A stretch of 64,000 bases of DNA. Origin: Phymorhynchus buccinoides (Eukaryota > Mollusca > Gastropoda > Neogastropoda > Raphitomidae). The first letter of the stretch is position 1. Every line of letters starts with the position of its first letter. The position numbers and the translations under genes were made by a program. The DNA lies in contig CM065710.1 of NCBI GenBank assembly GCA_017654935.2, positions 29,204,197-29,268,196 of the forward strand. The letters are read 5' to 3'. Shown one piece after another: positions 50,000 to 61,015 of this stretch. Below the pieces are notes generated by a model that was not told the origin of the DNA, searched no databases, and saw only the letters and a program-made list of their open reading frames with translations.

Positions 50000-50589
50000 A
50001 CTTTGCAAAGAACCACCATATTTTCCAAGATTGAGACCCCTGTGCCCTATAATATGATTGATAACATTACAAGAAAGTATAAAAACAAAACCTGAGTTTG
50101 GTGTAAAATTTGAGGGTGTTCCTTGTAATATAAAGTGCCTTATAGTTCGAAAAATGTGGAAGTTTTATATTTAAAAAAAAGTGAAGTGAAGAGAAAGATA
50201 AGAAGATAATTGCAACATTACCAGGCATGGGAATTAGAGAAGACAAAAAAGACTGAAAATTGGGGTCTGGAAGCAGGCATAGAAACAAAGAATAAAAAAA
50301 AAAACCCACTGAAAATCGTGTGTTGGGATACAGCCCCCAGAAAATTAAGCTTCTTCTGTTAATATTCTAAGCCTTAAAAACAGTGTTAGAGATAGGACTG
50401 ATATATTTAGTTAATTTTGCATTCATTTATAACCATTAACTTTGGACTTCTTTTGTTTTATCTCATAAATGTCCTCTTGGACCATAAAAAAAGCTGAAAC
50501 TTGCAAAAAAAGACTGAAGAGGACCATCAAAAAAGCTGAAATCAGCCAAAAGACTGACAATTCCCATGCCTGATTACTCAAGATCAATG
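50000..50589. other. Intron, weakly repetitive
   Basis: 50,020-50,160 is a diverged ATATTTTCCAAG...GTTCGAAAAATGTGG element. The remainder shows no feature. Confidence 0.4.
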
Positions 50590-50705
50590 CTGTGCCCCCC
50601 CCCCCCCCAAAAGGGTAGGCGCTGCACTTGCGTCGACGCGCTCTCCAAGGGAGAGCAGCCCGAATTTCACAGAGATAAGTCTCTGTGACTAGACTATACC
50701 AAATA
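50590..50705 (+). mobile_element. SINE 3'-tail fragment
   Basis: GACGCGCTCTCCAAGGGAGA then the CACAGAGATAAGTCTCTGTG hairpin. Confidence 0.8.
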
Positions 50706-50957
50706 AAGAAATTTGCCAAACATAAACACCACCATGTTAATGTAAAACATGATAAAAATTTTAAAAAAAACTTGCGAAACTAGGATGACAACATACATCC
50801 TTGTAGCAGTTATGGTTCATAATAAACACACCAAAACAAAGCAAAACCAACCCCACACATATACAAATCTACTGCCATTTTCTAACAAATCGTCGATCTT
50901 AACATGCAACATGCACTCTGAGAAACACGTCCATGCGCACGCAGAAACATCATTACA

Positions 50958-51243
50958 TGGGTGCTCCAGGAAAAGGGACAGCGCCCCTTCTGGGGGTTCC
51001 GGGGGGGGGGGGGGGGGGGTCAATGCCCCCCCTGGAAGCTGAAGGGAAACAACAGTTTCCAATGTAACTGACAGACTCTCGTTGCAATTTCACTTCTGGT
51101 CAAACTTCATGACCTCTATAACCAGCAAAATACATCTTCTCAAATTCTCATAAAGCAGGCAATAAAAAAAATCCTGAACTTGAGGACATCCTGGACAAAA
51201 AAAAGTCCTGAACTTCAGGACATCCTGAAAGCAGGAGCATCCT
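50958..51243. mobile_element. GGGTGCTCC-TIR MITE
   Basis: TGGGTGCTCCAGG to GCAGGAGCATCC, with two AACTTCAGGACATCCTG units. Confidence 0.75.
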
Positions 51244-51433
51244 TGTTATTATCGCATCCGTCATCTTATCAAGCCTCGGTCTAGCTACTGGTGAATATGA
51301 CTGAAATCAACTTTGTACATCCGAAACCACAAGAACTTAAACTAGACAGCTATCTGATTATATATAAAAAACAAAAACAAACATAACAATCCACATTACC
51401 AATACAAGTCTTCACTCAACTTCATGAAATTAA

Positions 51434-51673
51434 CCCCTTCATTGCCAACCCTGCGTCTACTTACTAGGGGCAGTATGATGTCGTTGATGATGTCAAAACT
51501 TCTGACGTCAACATTCATGAATGACTTTTTTTGGTACTAGAACGACCAGGAAGGACGTATCAACAAAACCCATTTCTGTTAGATCGAGTCTATAACGAGT
51601 ATCTTTCATATTTATTCAAAAGATAATTTCTCTCTCTCTCTCTTTTTTTTTTATATCTCTGGCAATGAAGAGG
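51434..51673. mobile_element. TTAA-target MITE (CCCCTTCATTGCC)
   Basis: CCCCTTCATTGCC to GGCAATGAAGAGG between TTAA sites, with ATGATGTCGTTGATGATGTC. Confidence 0.8.
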
Positions 51674-51949
51674 TTAACTAACACCTTCACTGCCAGAGAA
51701 AAATTAGAAAAAGTATCGACTTTTACCGGTGACTGTTTAAAAAAAAAAAGAAAAAAAAAAAAGGAAGTTCAGTTTCAGGTTAAAAAAAAATATTTGTGAA
51801 AAGGAAAAAGTTGCACCCACGGGATTAGCTGGCCTTTGGGGACCTTCCCCAACTTGTCCTAAAGTTATCTCAGTGGGGGTGTGCCTTAGGCAAGGCCGGG
51901 CCAGGGCCAGGCAAGGCATCTCCATTATTTAAAATAATATTTTTTTGCT

Positions 51950-52365
51950 GTCCCATCTTCTGGGTCGTACAGTGGCGTTGCTCCCACGCCGCTCATTCCG
52001 AATCCCAATTCACAGCTACACCCCGGCTTATTCAGGTCTCAGAATCCGAGACCAGCAGTCCAAGGGGAGCGAATCTATGTTAGGCCGTCAGGTGGCAACC
52101 AACTGAGGAGACACTGCACTTCTGCAGAGTCACTTCGGTGGAGTTCAGTAGAGCCTGTTCAGGACACCACCTACTAAGCCCCCTACTGACGACACTATTC
52201 TCTTAGTCGCGGAGCCAGCGTGAGTGAGGTCCTCCTCCGAGGGCGCCACCACGACCGTCCACCGACAGCTCCCCAGAACACACTGATCCCCATGACTTTG
52301 ACCCGAACGCACCAAGGCATAGACTGGATTGGAAACTGAGGTCACCATGAGGGCAGGGCTGGCAT
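51950..52365 (-). repeat. GATGGGACAGC-ended repeat, full minus copy
   Basis: Mirror of 28,690-29,115. 52,366-52,671 shows no feature. Confidence 0.85.
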
Positions 52366-52671
52366 CTCTATTATTATAAAAAATAAACACACTTGCGACC
52401 AGAATACAATCTGGGACAACGTACAATCATGGAACACTTGGGTACGAACGACAACAACAGAACAAGATGGCGCAGCCATATCCACGGTACTCCCAGTCAG
52501 TGGGAGAACAAAAACAAACCAAACAAACAAATACACAGAAACTATGCTAAAATACCGAATCTACTCTACAGAAAAGTATGCTGGGAAAAAACAGAGGGGG
52601 GGAGAACTACAATGTTTTTACGTTTCAACGAAGCGTGATCTGCTTTTGGGGAAGTAGAAGTCTCCTATTTT

Positions 52672-52832
52672 TTTTTCTTTGCTGTCCCATCTTCTGGGCC
52701 GTACAGTGGCGTTGCTCCCACGCCGCTCATTCCGAGTCCCAATTCGCAGCCACACCCCAGGCTTGTTCAAGTCGCAGAATCCGAGACCCGCAGTCCAAGG
52801 GGAGCGAATCTATGCTAGGCCGTCAGTTTGCT
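52672..52832 (-). repeat. GATGGGACAGC-ended repeat, truncated copy
   Basis: Only the 3' 160 bp. 52,833-53,134 is unassigned intron with G-rich tracts. Confidence 0.85.
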
Positions 52833-53134
52833 TTTGTTTATTTTGCTGTGCATTCTGGTATGACTATGTCGAACGAGCCTATGCAGGCCATAAACTCGAC
52901 GGGGATGAAAGTCTACTCTATTTGAAACCATCAGAATACATGGGCTTCTAAAGGTCTGAATCACGGGATACAAATTACACGGGGGTTATGGTAAAAGACT
53001 GGAGGGGGGGAAAAAAACAACAACAACAACAAAAAACAATGATGAGGGTGGGGGGGGGGAGGGAGAGCATAACATAGAGGGGCGGGGTGGGGGTGGGGGG
53101 TGGGGGGGTGGGGGGAGTGGACAATGATGCTAAC

Positions 53135-53146
53135 CTGTACCAATGT
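53135..53146 (-). other. Possible 12-base microexon between exons 4 and 5
   Basis: Twelve bases are flanked by CTTCTTGCACAG upstream and GTTAGC downstream on the minus strand, with a long pyrimidine tract before the acceptor. Because 12 is divisible by three, inclusion would keep the phase-2 junction and insert four residues (His-Trp-Tyr-Arg after Arg). A perfect acceptor and donor 12 bases apart may be coincidence. Confidence 0.2.
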
Positions 53147-53250
53147 CTGTGCAAGAAGAGCCCGGTCCAAAGTGAGAGAGAGAGAGCAAAGACAAGATCA
53201 TCAAAATAAAAAAGACATGGCACTGGAAGAGTTAAGAGGCGCCCCATTAA

Positions 53251-53446
53251 CCCCTTGACTGCCCCCAACGTATTACGTACTGATCTGATGACATCACTGA
53301 TGTCATCAGATGAAGAGAAATAACCCTGACATGCTGGCTTTTGCTCTAACATAATCAAGAGAGTAATATTGGCTCTATCAGTTGTCTTTTTCATGTCATG
53401 ATTTGCCCAGTGCATTTTTCTTTAATTTTCTCTGGCAGTCAAGGGG
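53251..53446. mobile_element. TTAA-target MITE with TGACATCA palindromes
   Basis: CCCCTTGACTGCC to GGCAGTCAAGGGG, TTAA both sides. Non-expanded relative of 39,925-40,200. Confidence 0.9.
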
Positions 53447-53489
53447 TTAAGCTGAAGTTTTTTTTAAAATTTTGTATATATATACTTCC

Positions 53490-53820
53490 ACGTGGGGATA
53501 CCCGGGGTCTTTTGTAAAAAAGAGCTCCCCCCACCTTCTGGAAGTTGTGTGCTTGTAAGTTCCTGTAATCTGCCACTCTCTTTGACTCTGCCTTTTTCCT
53601 TTGCTTTCTATCATCTACTATCTTTCTGACTTATTGGCCCATTCTCCTGCCTTTAAAAAAAAAAAAAATCTTCCAAATAATTTTTCTCCTTTGAGCTCCT
53701 CCGAAATCAGAATGTGTCGGCTGTACGCGGCAGCGGTCAGACCAGTGAAAACTGAAAACCAGACACATACGTACCTTACCCATTATGGCCATAAGGCCTG
53801 GAAACGCAGAAGAAGAAGTA
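53490..53820 (+). repeat. GAA-tailed repeat
   Basis: Single-copy interior form, ends CGCAGAAGAAGAAG. Confidence 0.85.
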
Positions 53821-53939
53821 TATATATACTTTTATTATTAAAAATCGGAGCATTTGGATACAACTTTCATCTTCTTCTTTTTTTTCAAGAAGTATCAAAA
53901 ACTTTATTTCCGGTGGAATTGCTCATCAAAATTAATTAA

Positions 53940-54417
53940 CCCTTTCATGGCCACTGTCGCCTCTTGGCACCACAATGATTTGACACCCATGTCACTGAAA
54001 GGCATCAAATGAGGGTCTGGTATCCAGTGACCTTATGCTCTTCATTTTGGGAGGTATAAGGACAGGCCCTATGTCATGCATGTCACAGTAGAGTAATCCC
54101 CAACATTGCAGACAGAATCGTTTCTATACCCAGGTAAGTGTAAATGGAAAGTTTTAGCTGAAAAATGGAAGAATGAAAAATGGTGTTTTACGTCCTCCGG
54201 TCTGGAACAGACACATAATGGAACATGTGTAGATACAAAGATGGTGGGAACGACACTGGAGGCAATGCCCGGAGGCAGTGCAACACCAGTAAAGTCCCGA
54301 TTTTTTTAACAATACAGATAGGTGTAGCAGTAACCACGCCTCGGCTAAACCTCATCGGCTATGGTACCGCCACAATCTAGTGAAAAGTAAACTGAAAAAT
54401 GGCTGGCGTTGAAAGGG
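53940..54417 (-). mobile_element. piggyBac-like MITE hosting the ~140-bp element
   Basis: TTAA at 53,936-53,939. The interior is interrupted by 54,185-54,320 (CCTCCGGTCTGGAACAGAC, GGCAATGCCCGGAGGCAGTG). Confidence 0.8.
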
Positions 54418-54649
54418 TTTTAAAGAATTCTCAACCACGCGATTTCAGGATTTCCTGAAGAAAAAACAACAACAAAAAACACACAACAAAGACAAAATCA
54501 GGATTCCTGCTTTTCCTGATGGACAGTTTCGTCCATGAGGTCAGTGAAGGTCTCCTCACAATAAACCAGCCCAACAACTCCCCCCCCCCCCCCCAACATC
54601 ACTCCCCCTCCCCTTTTTTCTTTGCCACCCTCCCCCCCCCCCCACGTAC

Positions 54650-54803
54650 CGTCTGCTGTCGGCCGTTCCGTTGGTGCTGATGGAGGTCAAGGACTGGTAG
54701 TGTCGGTCTCCTGATAGGCGGCCCGACACGGGCGACGATGACGCTGCCAACCCCTGGGTGTCGGCCACCAGGTCTGGCTTGCCGCCAAACTCGCCCGTCG
54801 TCA
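54650..54803 (-). CDS. Exon 4 in window of the unrecognised minus-strand gene
   Basis: This exon has 154 bp: TG, 50 codons, then CG. The acceptor is GTCACCCAG and the donor AGACG/GTACGTGGG. The peptide includes GEFGGKPDLVADTQGL, then SSSPVSGRLSGDRHYQSL and ISTNGTADSR. It is Ser/Gly-rich and probably flexible. Phase 2 exit joins to exon 5, which starts with A (giving CGA, Arg), and also to a possible 12-base microexon at 53,135-53,146. The 5' half of this exon plus its acceptor is repeated four more times immediately upstream (54,825-55,262). The gene strand has high third-position G/C, unlike the AT-rich surroundings. Confidence 0.85.
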
Positions 54804-54824
54804 CTGGGTGACACATCATTGTTA

Positions 54825-55262
54825 TTACATCAGCGGCCTCTCAGCAGACGACGCTGCCAACCCCTGGGTGTCGGCCACCAGGTCTGGCTTGCCGCCAAAC
54901 TCGCCCGTCGTCACTGGGCGACACATCATTGTTATCATTATATCAGTGGCCTCCCAGCAGACGACGCTGCCAACCCCTGGGTGTCAGCCACCAGGTCGGG
55001 CTTGCCGCCAAACTCACCCGTCGTCACTGGGTGACACATCATTGTTATCATTACATCAGTGGCCTCCCAGCAGACGACGCTGCCAACCCCTGGGTGTCGG
55101 CCACCAGGTGGGGCTTGCTGCCAAACTCACCCGTCGTCACTGGGTGACACATCATTGTTATCATTATATCAGTGGCCTCCCAGCAGACGACACTGCCAAC
55201 CCCTGGGTGTCAGTCACCAGGTCTGGCTTGCCGACAAACTCGCCCGTCGACACTGGGTGACA
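54825..55262 (-). repeat. Four upstream tandem copies of exon 4 5' half plus acceptor
   Basis: The period is 110-113 bp, with CAG acceptor copies at 54,914-54,916, 55,027-55,029, 55,140-55,142 and 55,253-55,255, against the real one at 54,804-54,806. Each copy holds about 75 bp of exon 4 (GEFGGKPDLVADTQGLAAS) and then runs into intron sequence with an in-frame TAA. Confidence 0.85.
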
Positions 55263-55267
55263 CACAG

Positions 55268-55660
55268 TCAGGCATCAGAATAGTCTGAAGTCCAATCCTC
55301 TGAAAACCGTGGTAAAAGGGCTATCTAGGCCCTAGACTGAAGAGGGACAACATTCAAATGAGTTTGGAACACCACCAAAAAGGCTTAATATAGTGATAAC
55401 TCACTTTAAAATGCTATTTAGCTCAAAGGATAACACTGAATAAAAAGGCAAAACCTCTGACAAGAGAAGCCAATCCTGTCTAAAATTCTTAATCCTCTGA
55501 CAATAGAGCATTTGCCACGTTCGTTCTCTATACTGGACTACTAATTTGCCCGCAATCGTTCTGCCCGAGTTACGCTGACCTTTCTACTTCAACTCTCTAA
55601 ATTCAACTCGGTGAAATTCAAGGTCGCTCTCACGTGGCAAATGCCCTATTCTGATGCCTG
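55268..55660. mobile_element. CAGGCATCAGAAT-TIR element with nested palindromic MITE
   Basis: CAGGCATCAGAATAGTC to ATTCTGATGCCTG. 55,505-55,650 is a GCATTTGCCAC MITE. Confidence 0.8.
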
Positions 55661-55712
55661 TAACGCGTTCGCCTCGTATCAAGTAAACCCGGATTCGAAC
55701 CTGGGTACAGGG
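55661..55712 (+). mobile_element. SINE type B head fragment
   Basis: AACGCGTTCGCCTCGTAT then GGATTCGAACCTGGGTA. Confidence 0.7.
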
Positions 55713-55867
55713 ATGTGAGAGGGCCCCAAACAAAAAGGCGTAGCCGTTGGTATCGTCAAAGTACTCAAACAAACCTTTGACTCGCATCCTTCGATGATCT
55801 CCTCTTTCCTCACATCTATGGTGTGATCAATAATTTTCATGGTTGACTAAAAAAAAAAAAAAAGTAG

Positions 55868-56450
55868 GTACTGTATTTTTCGACTCATTAGGCGCTGCTG
55901 TGTATAAGGCGAATAGGGCAATTTTCAAGAAAAATCTGACAAAATCCAAGTAAAAGGCGCCCTCGTTTATAAGGCGATACACACCTCACAAAACAAAGTC
56001 GAAGTTTGAAACCCGTACACGTCTTGTAAACGATTACCAACCGCCATTTTTGTTGTCGTAAACGAGTTGGCTCCCTTCTCAAATAATCGAAACTTCCATT
56101 TTTGCGACTTCCGGTTGTTGTGTTAGGCCAATTCTTCGCGAAAACTGGTAGAATTATGGCATTTTAAGCTCTACAACGATGCTTTTTACATCCAATGAAG
56201 GGTTGTGGCATCCGTTGGACGGTATCTCGGACGATAACAGGGATTTTGAAGCATTTTAAGGTTAGTATTTGTTGTATCGGCAACTCGTTACCACTTTCGA
56301 TGTCGTGACTCACAGTAGACTGTACTGAGTACGGCAATCGTTGCCTCTCTTCTCACGATTTTGTTCACTTATAGGGCGCCCTCGTTTATTAGGCGCATAG
56401 GTCGAAATTGTAGAAAAAAATATCGCCTTATAGTCCGAAAAATACGGTAC
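55868..56450. mobile_element. ACCGTATTTTTCGGA-TIR MITE
   Basis: TGTATTTTTCGACTCATTAGG to GTCCGAAAAATACGGTA; the centre matches 38,009-38,565. A right-end fragment of the CAGACCTG family abuts at 56,455-56,477. Confidence 0.8.
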
Positions 56451-56502
56451 TCGAAAAGAGTGGAGTAAACAGGTCTGTATTTAATATCATAATCACTGTT
56501 AC

Positions 56503-56640
56503 CTTGTTCGTCCGAGAAGCTGATGGTGCGCGCGGCCTTTTCCATGAGTTTTCCCTGAGGGGAGGTAACCTCCTCCGCCACCGTCTGCGACCGCAGTCTT
56601 CCCTGCATGCCCTTCTTCTTCGAGGGCGAATGTTTCAACG
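56503..56640 (-). CDS. Exon 3 in window of the unrecognised minus-strand gene
   Basis: This exon has 138 bp: 2 bases, 45 codons, then 1 base. The acceptor is CCAATCATCAG and the donor CAAG/GTAACAGTG. The peptide starts LKHSPSKKKGMQGRLR and ends KAARTISFSDEQ. It is basic at the start (SKKKG), with a possible R-x-x-S kinase-type site (RTIS) near the end. The entry G+CG gives Ala, and the exit G+TG gives Val with exon 4, so the frame is maintained. The first 30 or so bases of this exon, together with the acceptor, are the source of the nine-copy array at 57,531-58,512 about 1 kb upstream in the gene. No domain is recognised. Confidence 0.82.
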
Positions 56641-57089
56641 CTGATGATTGGGTAAAAAAAAAAAAAAAAAAAAAAAAAGATTATCATTTTATTATTATAC
56701 AGTAGTTTCGATCAATGTCGATCATGGCAGAGACGCAGACACCCACCTGCCTTCCATTCAAACACGCTTTCACCACCAATAGCCGCATGCTGTAAGGCTC
56801 AATTACTCATGTATATAAATAATCGCTACCTTGTTTGTGTTTTGGGTCTTAGTATCACTTACGGCTCAACAGACGCGAAACTAAAGAACGCACCCCCCCC
56901 AGCCTGTTTTCGTGGGGAGAAGTTTTGACGTGAACTGGTGGAAAAAGAAAAGATAAGATTATCATTATGCACGTATGTTGCTCGTACGGCGCATATGCGC
57001 ACACGCACACACATAAACAAACGAGCGCGCACGCACACACACGCAACAATACACACACGCAATTCCTATTCTTTCAATATAATAAATAA

Positions 57090-57420
57090 TAAAACATAGT
57101 ATTTATGTAGCGCCTTTCTTTAGAATTAAACTCAAGGCGCTCACATTCACTGATTCACAGGCAATTGGGCTAACACACACATTCATTCGATCATCATCTA
57201 ATTAATGTGAAAAGTTAGAGAGAGAAAGCTCTTTGAAACAAGTGAGTTTTCAGTTGGGTTTTGAAAGCGGGAAGTGCTGAATTGTGACGGAGGTGAACAG
57301 GCAAGGAGTTCCAGACAGTGGGGGCGCTAAAACTATGACCCCTCTGATTACAGAAAATGATGGGTCAATTTTCCAAAAGAACGGAATTTGCAATGGAATT
57401 TCTTTGTGAACGTAAGATGC
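57090..57420. repeat. Dispersed repeat with GCGCCTTTC head
   Basis: TTTATGTAGCGCCTTTCTTT, CAAGGCGCTCACATTCACTG, GGAGTTCCAGACAGTGGGGG. A small relative is at 45,735-45,780. Confidence 0.5.
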
Positions 57421-57530
57421 CATAGATATCGATATGTTTGTTCATGGGAGCTGTCAATGGAAGATGAAGATGAAGTGGCGCCATCGGAGGAGGACCTCAC
57501 TCACACTGGCTCCGCGACTAAAATAATATT

Positions 57531-57611
57531 GTCTTCACACACACACACATAAAGAACATCCTCCCCCCCAACACACACCCTTCTTCTTCGACTTGAAATG
57601 TTTCAACGCTG

Positions 57612-57654
<43 letters not shown>

Positions 57655-57720
57655 AAGAACATCCTCCCCCCCAACACACACCCTTCTTCTTCGACTTGAA
57701 ATGTTTCAACGCTGTCACAG

Positions 57721-57754
<34 letters not shown>

Positions 57755-57818
57755 CACATAAAGAACATCCTCCCCCCCACACACACCCTTCTTCTTCGAC
57801 TTGAAATGTTTCACGCTG

Positions 57819-57867
<49 letters not shown>

Positions 57868-57920
57868 TCCCCTCCCCACACACACACCCTTCTTCTTCGA
57901 CTTGAAATGTTTCAATGCTG

Positions 57921-57962
<42 letters not shown>

Positions 57963-58022
57963 CAAACCATCCCCTCCCCACACACACACCCTTCTTTTTC
58001 GACTTGAAATGTTTCAACGCTG

Positions 58023-58073
<51 letters not shown>

Positions 58074-58295
58074 ACATCCCCTCCCCACACACACACACCT
58101 TCTTCTTCGACTTGAAATGTTTCAATGCTGTCACACACACACACACACACACAAACAACATCCCCTCCCCACACACACACCCTTCTTCTTCGACTTGAAA
58201 TGTTTCAATGCTGTCACACACACACACACACACACACCAACATCCCCTCCCCACACACACACTCTTCTTCTTCGACTTGAAATGTTTCAACGCTG

Positions 58296-58359
<64 letters not shown>

Positions 58360-58512
58360 CCTGAGGGCAGGATGAAAAATAGCTTTATCAGCTTATTCTT
58401 TAACCCGTAATAAAGATGATTTTGACTTGACACACATAAACAACATCCCCTCCCCACACACACACCCTTCTTTTTCAACTTGAAATGTTTCAACGCCGTC
58501 ACACACACACAC
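57531..58512 (-). repeat. Nine-copy array of exon 3 acceptor plus exon start in CA/GT repeats
   Basis: Each unit of about 80-120 bp has a (CA)n block, a C-rich spacer, and a conserved core. On the minus strand the core reads as an acceptor (GTGACAG) followed by GCGTTGAAACATTTC and AAGTCGAAGAAGAAGG. Exon 3 starts with the same layout (LKHSPSKKKG versus [10 protein letters not shown] in the array). The cores lie near 57,590, 57,685, 57,790, 57,895, 58,000, 58,105, 58,190, 58,270 and 58,475. One copy (about 57,807) lacks a base in the core. Confidence 0.8.
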
Positions 58513-58676
58513 CAGAGCTTTAGATTGTCAGCAGGCCCGGATGCCAGGGATGAGAGGGTCCAAAACACCCCCCAAAAAAAACCTGAAGATGATGGTGTCC
58601 TCAAAGCCACTCACACAAAAAAGAGGTGAATTTACGTGTAAACACGCAACGCTCACATCCCTATGATGCACAATAT

Positions 58677-58871
58677 CAGGCATGGTAGTGGGGGCAAAGT
58701 GGTTTTCAAGGAAAATGGCCGGGGATCCAGGAGGCCGAAGAAAATTCAATAAAATTCAATAAATGAGAGTGAAATGTTCACTTTTTCATGCCATTTCAAT
58801 GCATTTTTTTATAATTTTGTTTCAAACTGTTTCGCGGATTTTCCGTGATTCGCGGAGGTCTACCATGCCTG
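58677..58871. mobile_element. CAGGCATGGTAG-TIR MITE
   Basis: CAGGCATGGTAG at left and CTACCATGCCTG at right. Confidence 0.75.
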
Positions 58872-58973
58872 TTAATATGTGATGCATCATCATCATCACA
58901 CTGATCCTACACACATGGCGCGCAATGTCTAACGCAACACCACGAGTGCATGACGCTCATGTCATCCATTCCT

Positions 58974-59150
58974 ACTCCCCCCGAAGACGGAGTGTGGCTG
59001 CCCACGTGGCGGGGTAATCAAAAACGGTCACACACTACGTAATATTCCTCATCCCTAGCTGATGCATTTGTACCTTAAGTGTTCAAGTGCTTCTCATTGT
59101 TGGGATGATCCCTGGAGTCTTTTAGCCAGGGTAAGCCAACCAACCAATCC
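58974..59150 (+). repeat. 3' part of the (CAA)n-tailed repeat
   Basis: From CCGAAGACGGAGTGTGGCTG to AGCCAGGGTAAGCC. Confidence 0.8.
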
Positions 59151-59234
59151 ATTCCTACTTTTGACATGCCATGCCTTTTTGTTCAATATGCAATGGGCCT
59201 TCTTGTTAAAGTAAGACACCATTCATATTGATAT

Positions 59235-60625
59235 TTTCATGGGAGCTGTCGATGGACGGATGTGGTGCCCCCCTCGGAGGAGGACCTCACTCACGCTGGC
59301 TCCGCGACTAAGACATCATTGTCATCAGTAAGGGGCGTAGTAGGGGGTGTCCTACATATGCTAGCTGAGAACAGGCTAGACAATATTGTCGTCAGTAAGG
59401 GGGCTTAGTAGGTGGTGTCCTGTGTAAGTTAGCTCAGAACAGGCTAGACAATATTGTCGTCAGTAAGGGGGCTTAGTAGGTGGTGTCCTGCCTATGTTAG
59501 CTGAGAACAGGCTAGACATCATTGTCGTCAGTAAGGGGGCTTAGTAGGTGGTGTCCTGCCTATGTTAGCTGAGAACAGGCTAGACAATATTGTCGTCAGT
59601 AAGGGGGCTTAGTAGGTGGTGTCCTGCCTATGTTAGCTGAGAACAGCCTAGACATCATTGTCGTCAGTAAGGGGGCTTAGTAGGTGGTGTCCTACGTATG
59701 CTAGTTCAGAACAGGCTAGACATCATTGTCGTCAGTAAGGGGGCTTAGTAGGTGGTGTCATGCCTATGTTAGCTGAGAACAGGCTAGACATCATTGTCGT
59801 CAGTAAGGGGGCTTAGTAGGTGGTGTCCTGTGTAAGTTAGCTCAGAACAGGCTAGACATTATTGTCGTCAGTAAGGGGGCTTAGTAGGTGGTGTCCTGCG
59901 TATGTTAGCTCAGAACAGGCTCAGGGCTCCCAATCGTCCTGCAAAACAAGGGGTCCCATGGACTCCTTTACTTACAGTATAGAGGGTCCTAGAGGCGGGA
60001 TAGAGGGTCACAGTGGCATAGCGAATGCTAAAAAGAATTTTTCTAGTACATCCCTTGGACCCCCTGCACATTCTTTTAGAGGGTCCTTTAGAATTTTAGT
60101 GCTTCATAGACCCCCAAATGAGGGTCCCTGGGAGCCCTGAGGCTAGACATTATTGTCGTTAGTAAGGGGGCTTAGTAGGTGGTGTCCTGCGTATGTTAGC
60201 TCAGAACAGGCTAGACATCATTGTCGTTAGTAAGGGGGCTTAGTAGGTGGTGTCCTGCGTATGTTAGCTCAGAACAGGCTAGACATTATTGTCGTTAGTA
60301 AGGGGGCTTAGTAGGTGGTGTCCTGCCTATGTTAGCTCAGAACAGGCTAGACATCATTGTCGTCAGTAAGGGGGCTTAGTAGGTGGTGTCCTGCCTATGT
60401 TAGCTCAGAACAGGCTCCACTGAACTTCACCGAAGTGACTCAGCAGCAGTGCAGTATCTCCTCAGTTGGTTGCCTCCTGACGGCCTAACATAGATCCGCT
60501 CCCCTTGGACTACTGGTATCGAATTCTGCGACCTGAACAAGCCGGGGTGTAGCTGCGAGTTGGGACTCTGAATGAGTGGCGTGGGAGCAACGCCACTGCG
60601 CGGCCCAGAAGATGGGACAGCATAT
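59235..60625 (+). repeat. GATGGGACAGC-ended repeat with internal ~65-bp minisatellite
   Basis: The 5' part (GGACCTCACTCACGCTGGC) and 3' part (CGGCCCAGAAGATGGGACAG) match 28,690. The single internal GTCAGTAAGGGGGCTTAGTA unit is amplified about 14 times between 59,306 and 60,415. Confidence 0.9.
59922..60139. mobile_element. CAGGGCTCCCA-TIR MITE with 5-bp TSD
   Basis: Ends CAGGGCTCCCA and TGGGAGCCCTG, TSD AGGCT at 59,917-59,921 and 60,140-60,144. Neighbouring array units show the empty site GAACAGGCTAGAC. 218 bp, non-coding. Confidence 0.92.
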
Positions 60626-60674
60626 AAAATTTATTTAAAAAAAAATACAAACATAAATTGAAATAACCTCCTAC

Positions 60675-60762
60675 CTGTGGGTACTTTCTTGAACACCCTG
60701 GACGCCATGAAGTTGAGGAAGCGCTGGGCGTAGAAACTGGGCCGATGCACCGATATAGTGTC
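60675..60762 (-). CDS. Exon 2 in window of the unrecognised minus-strand gene
   Basis: This exon has 88 bp, 29 codons plus one base. The acceptor is CTGTTAACAG and the donor ACAG/GTAGGAGG. It translates as [15 protein letters not shown] followed by [14 protein letters not shown]. The mix of aromatic, hydrophobic and basic residues looks like part of a folded domain, unlike the low-complexity exons downstream. Phase 0 entry fits the edge exon, and phase 1 exit (G) fits exon 3, which begins CG and completes an Ala codon. It sits directly downstream, in gene sense, of a 240-kb-independent unique stretch and just right of a repeat-derived minisatellite (59,340-60,415). The family is not recognised. 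Confidence 0.8.
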
Positions 60763-61015
60763 CTGTTAACAGTCACAACAACACACAACATTATACATGT
60801 GACAGAGCATAGGGAAAACTAAAAAAAAGCCAACAAAAAAACACAAAACTGGAATAATCCGAAGCTTTGGCTGAATTAGAATATGGATTCTGCAAGGCAC
60901 ATGTCAGATATAGCAGAAAACAGATTTTGAAACAACTTCAGTTTTTTTGTTTTTTATAAATCTGACGTTCAGTAAACACCAGAGTGCAGAAAAAAACGAT
61001 GAGAAAAAGATATGG

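Noticed and set aside
52805..52951. Plus-strand reading YDYVERAYAGHKLDGDESLL
   Set aside because: Short, no start of its own, partly in a truncated repeat, lies in an intron on the opposite strand, and no acceptor is convincing.
59862..60140. 92-codon frame crossing the minisatellite and MITE
   Set aside because: It spans a transposon insertion junction, so it cannot be an old conserved gene.
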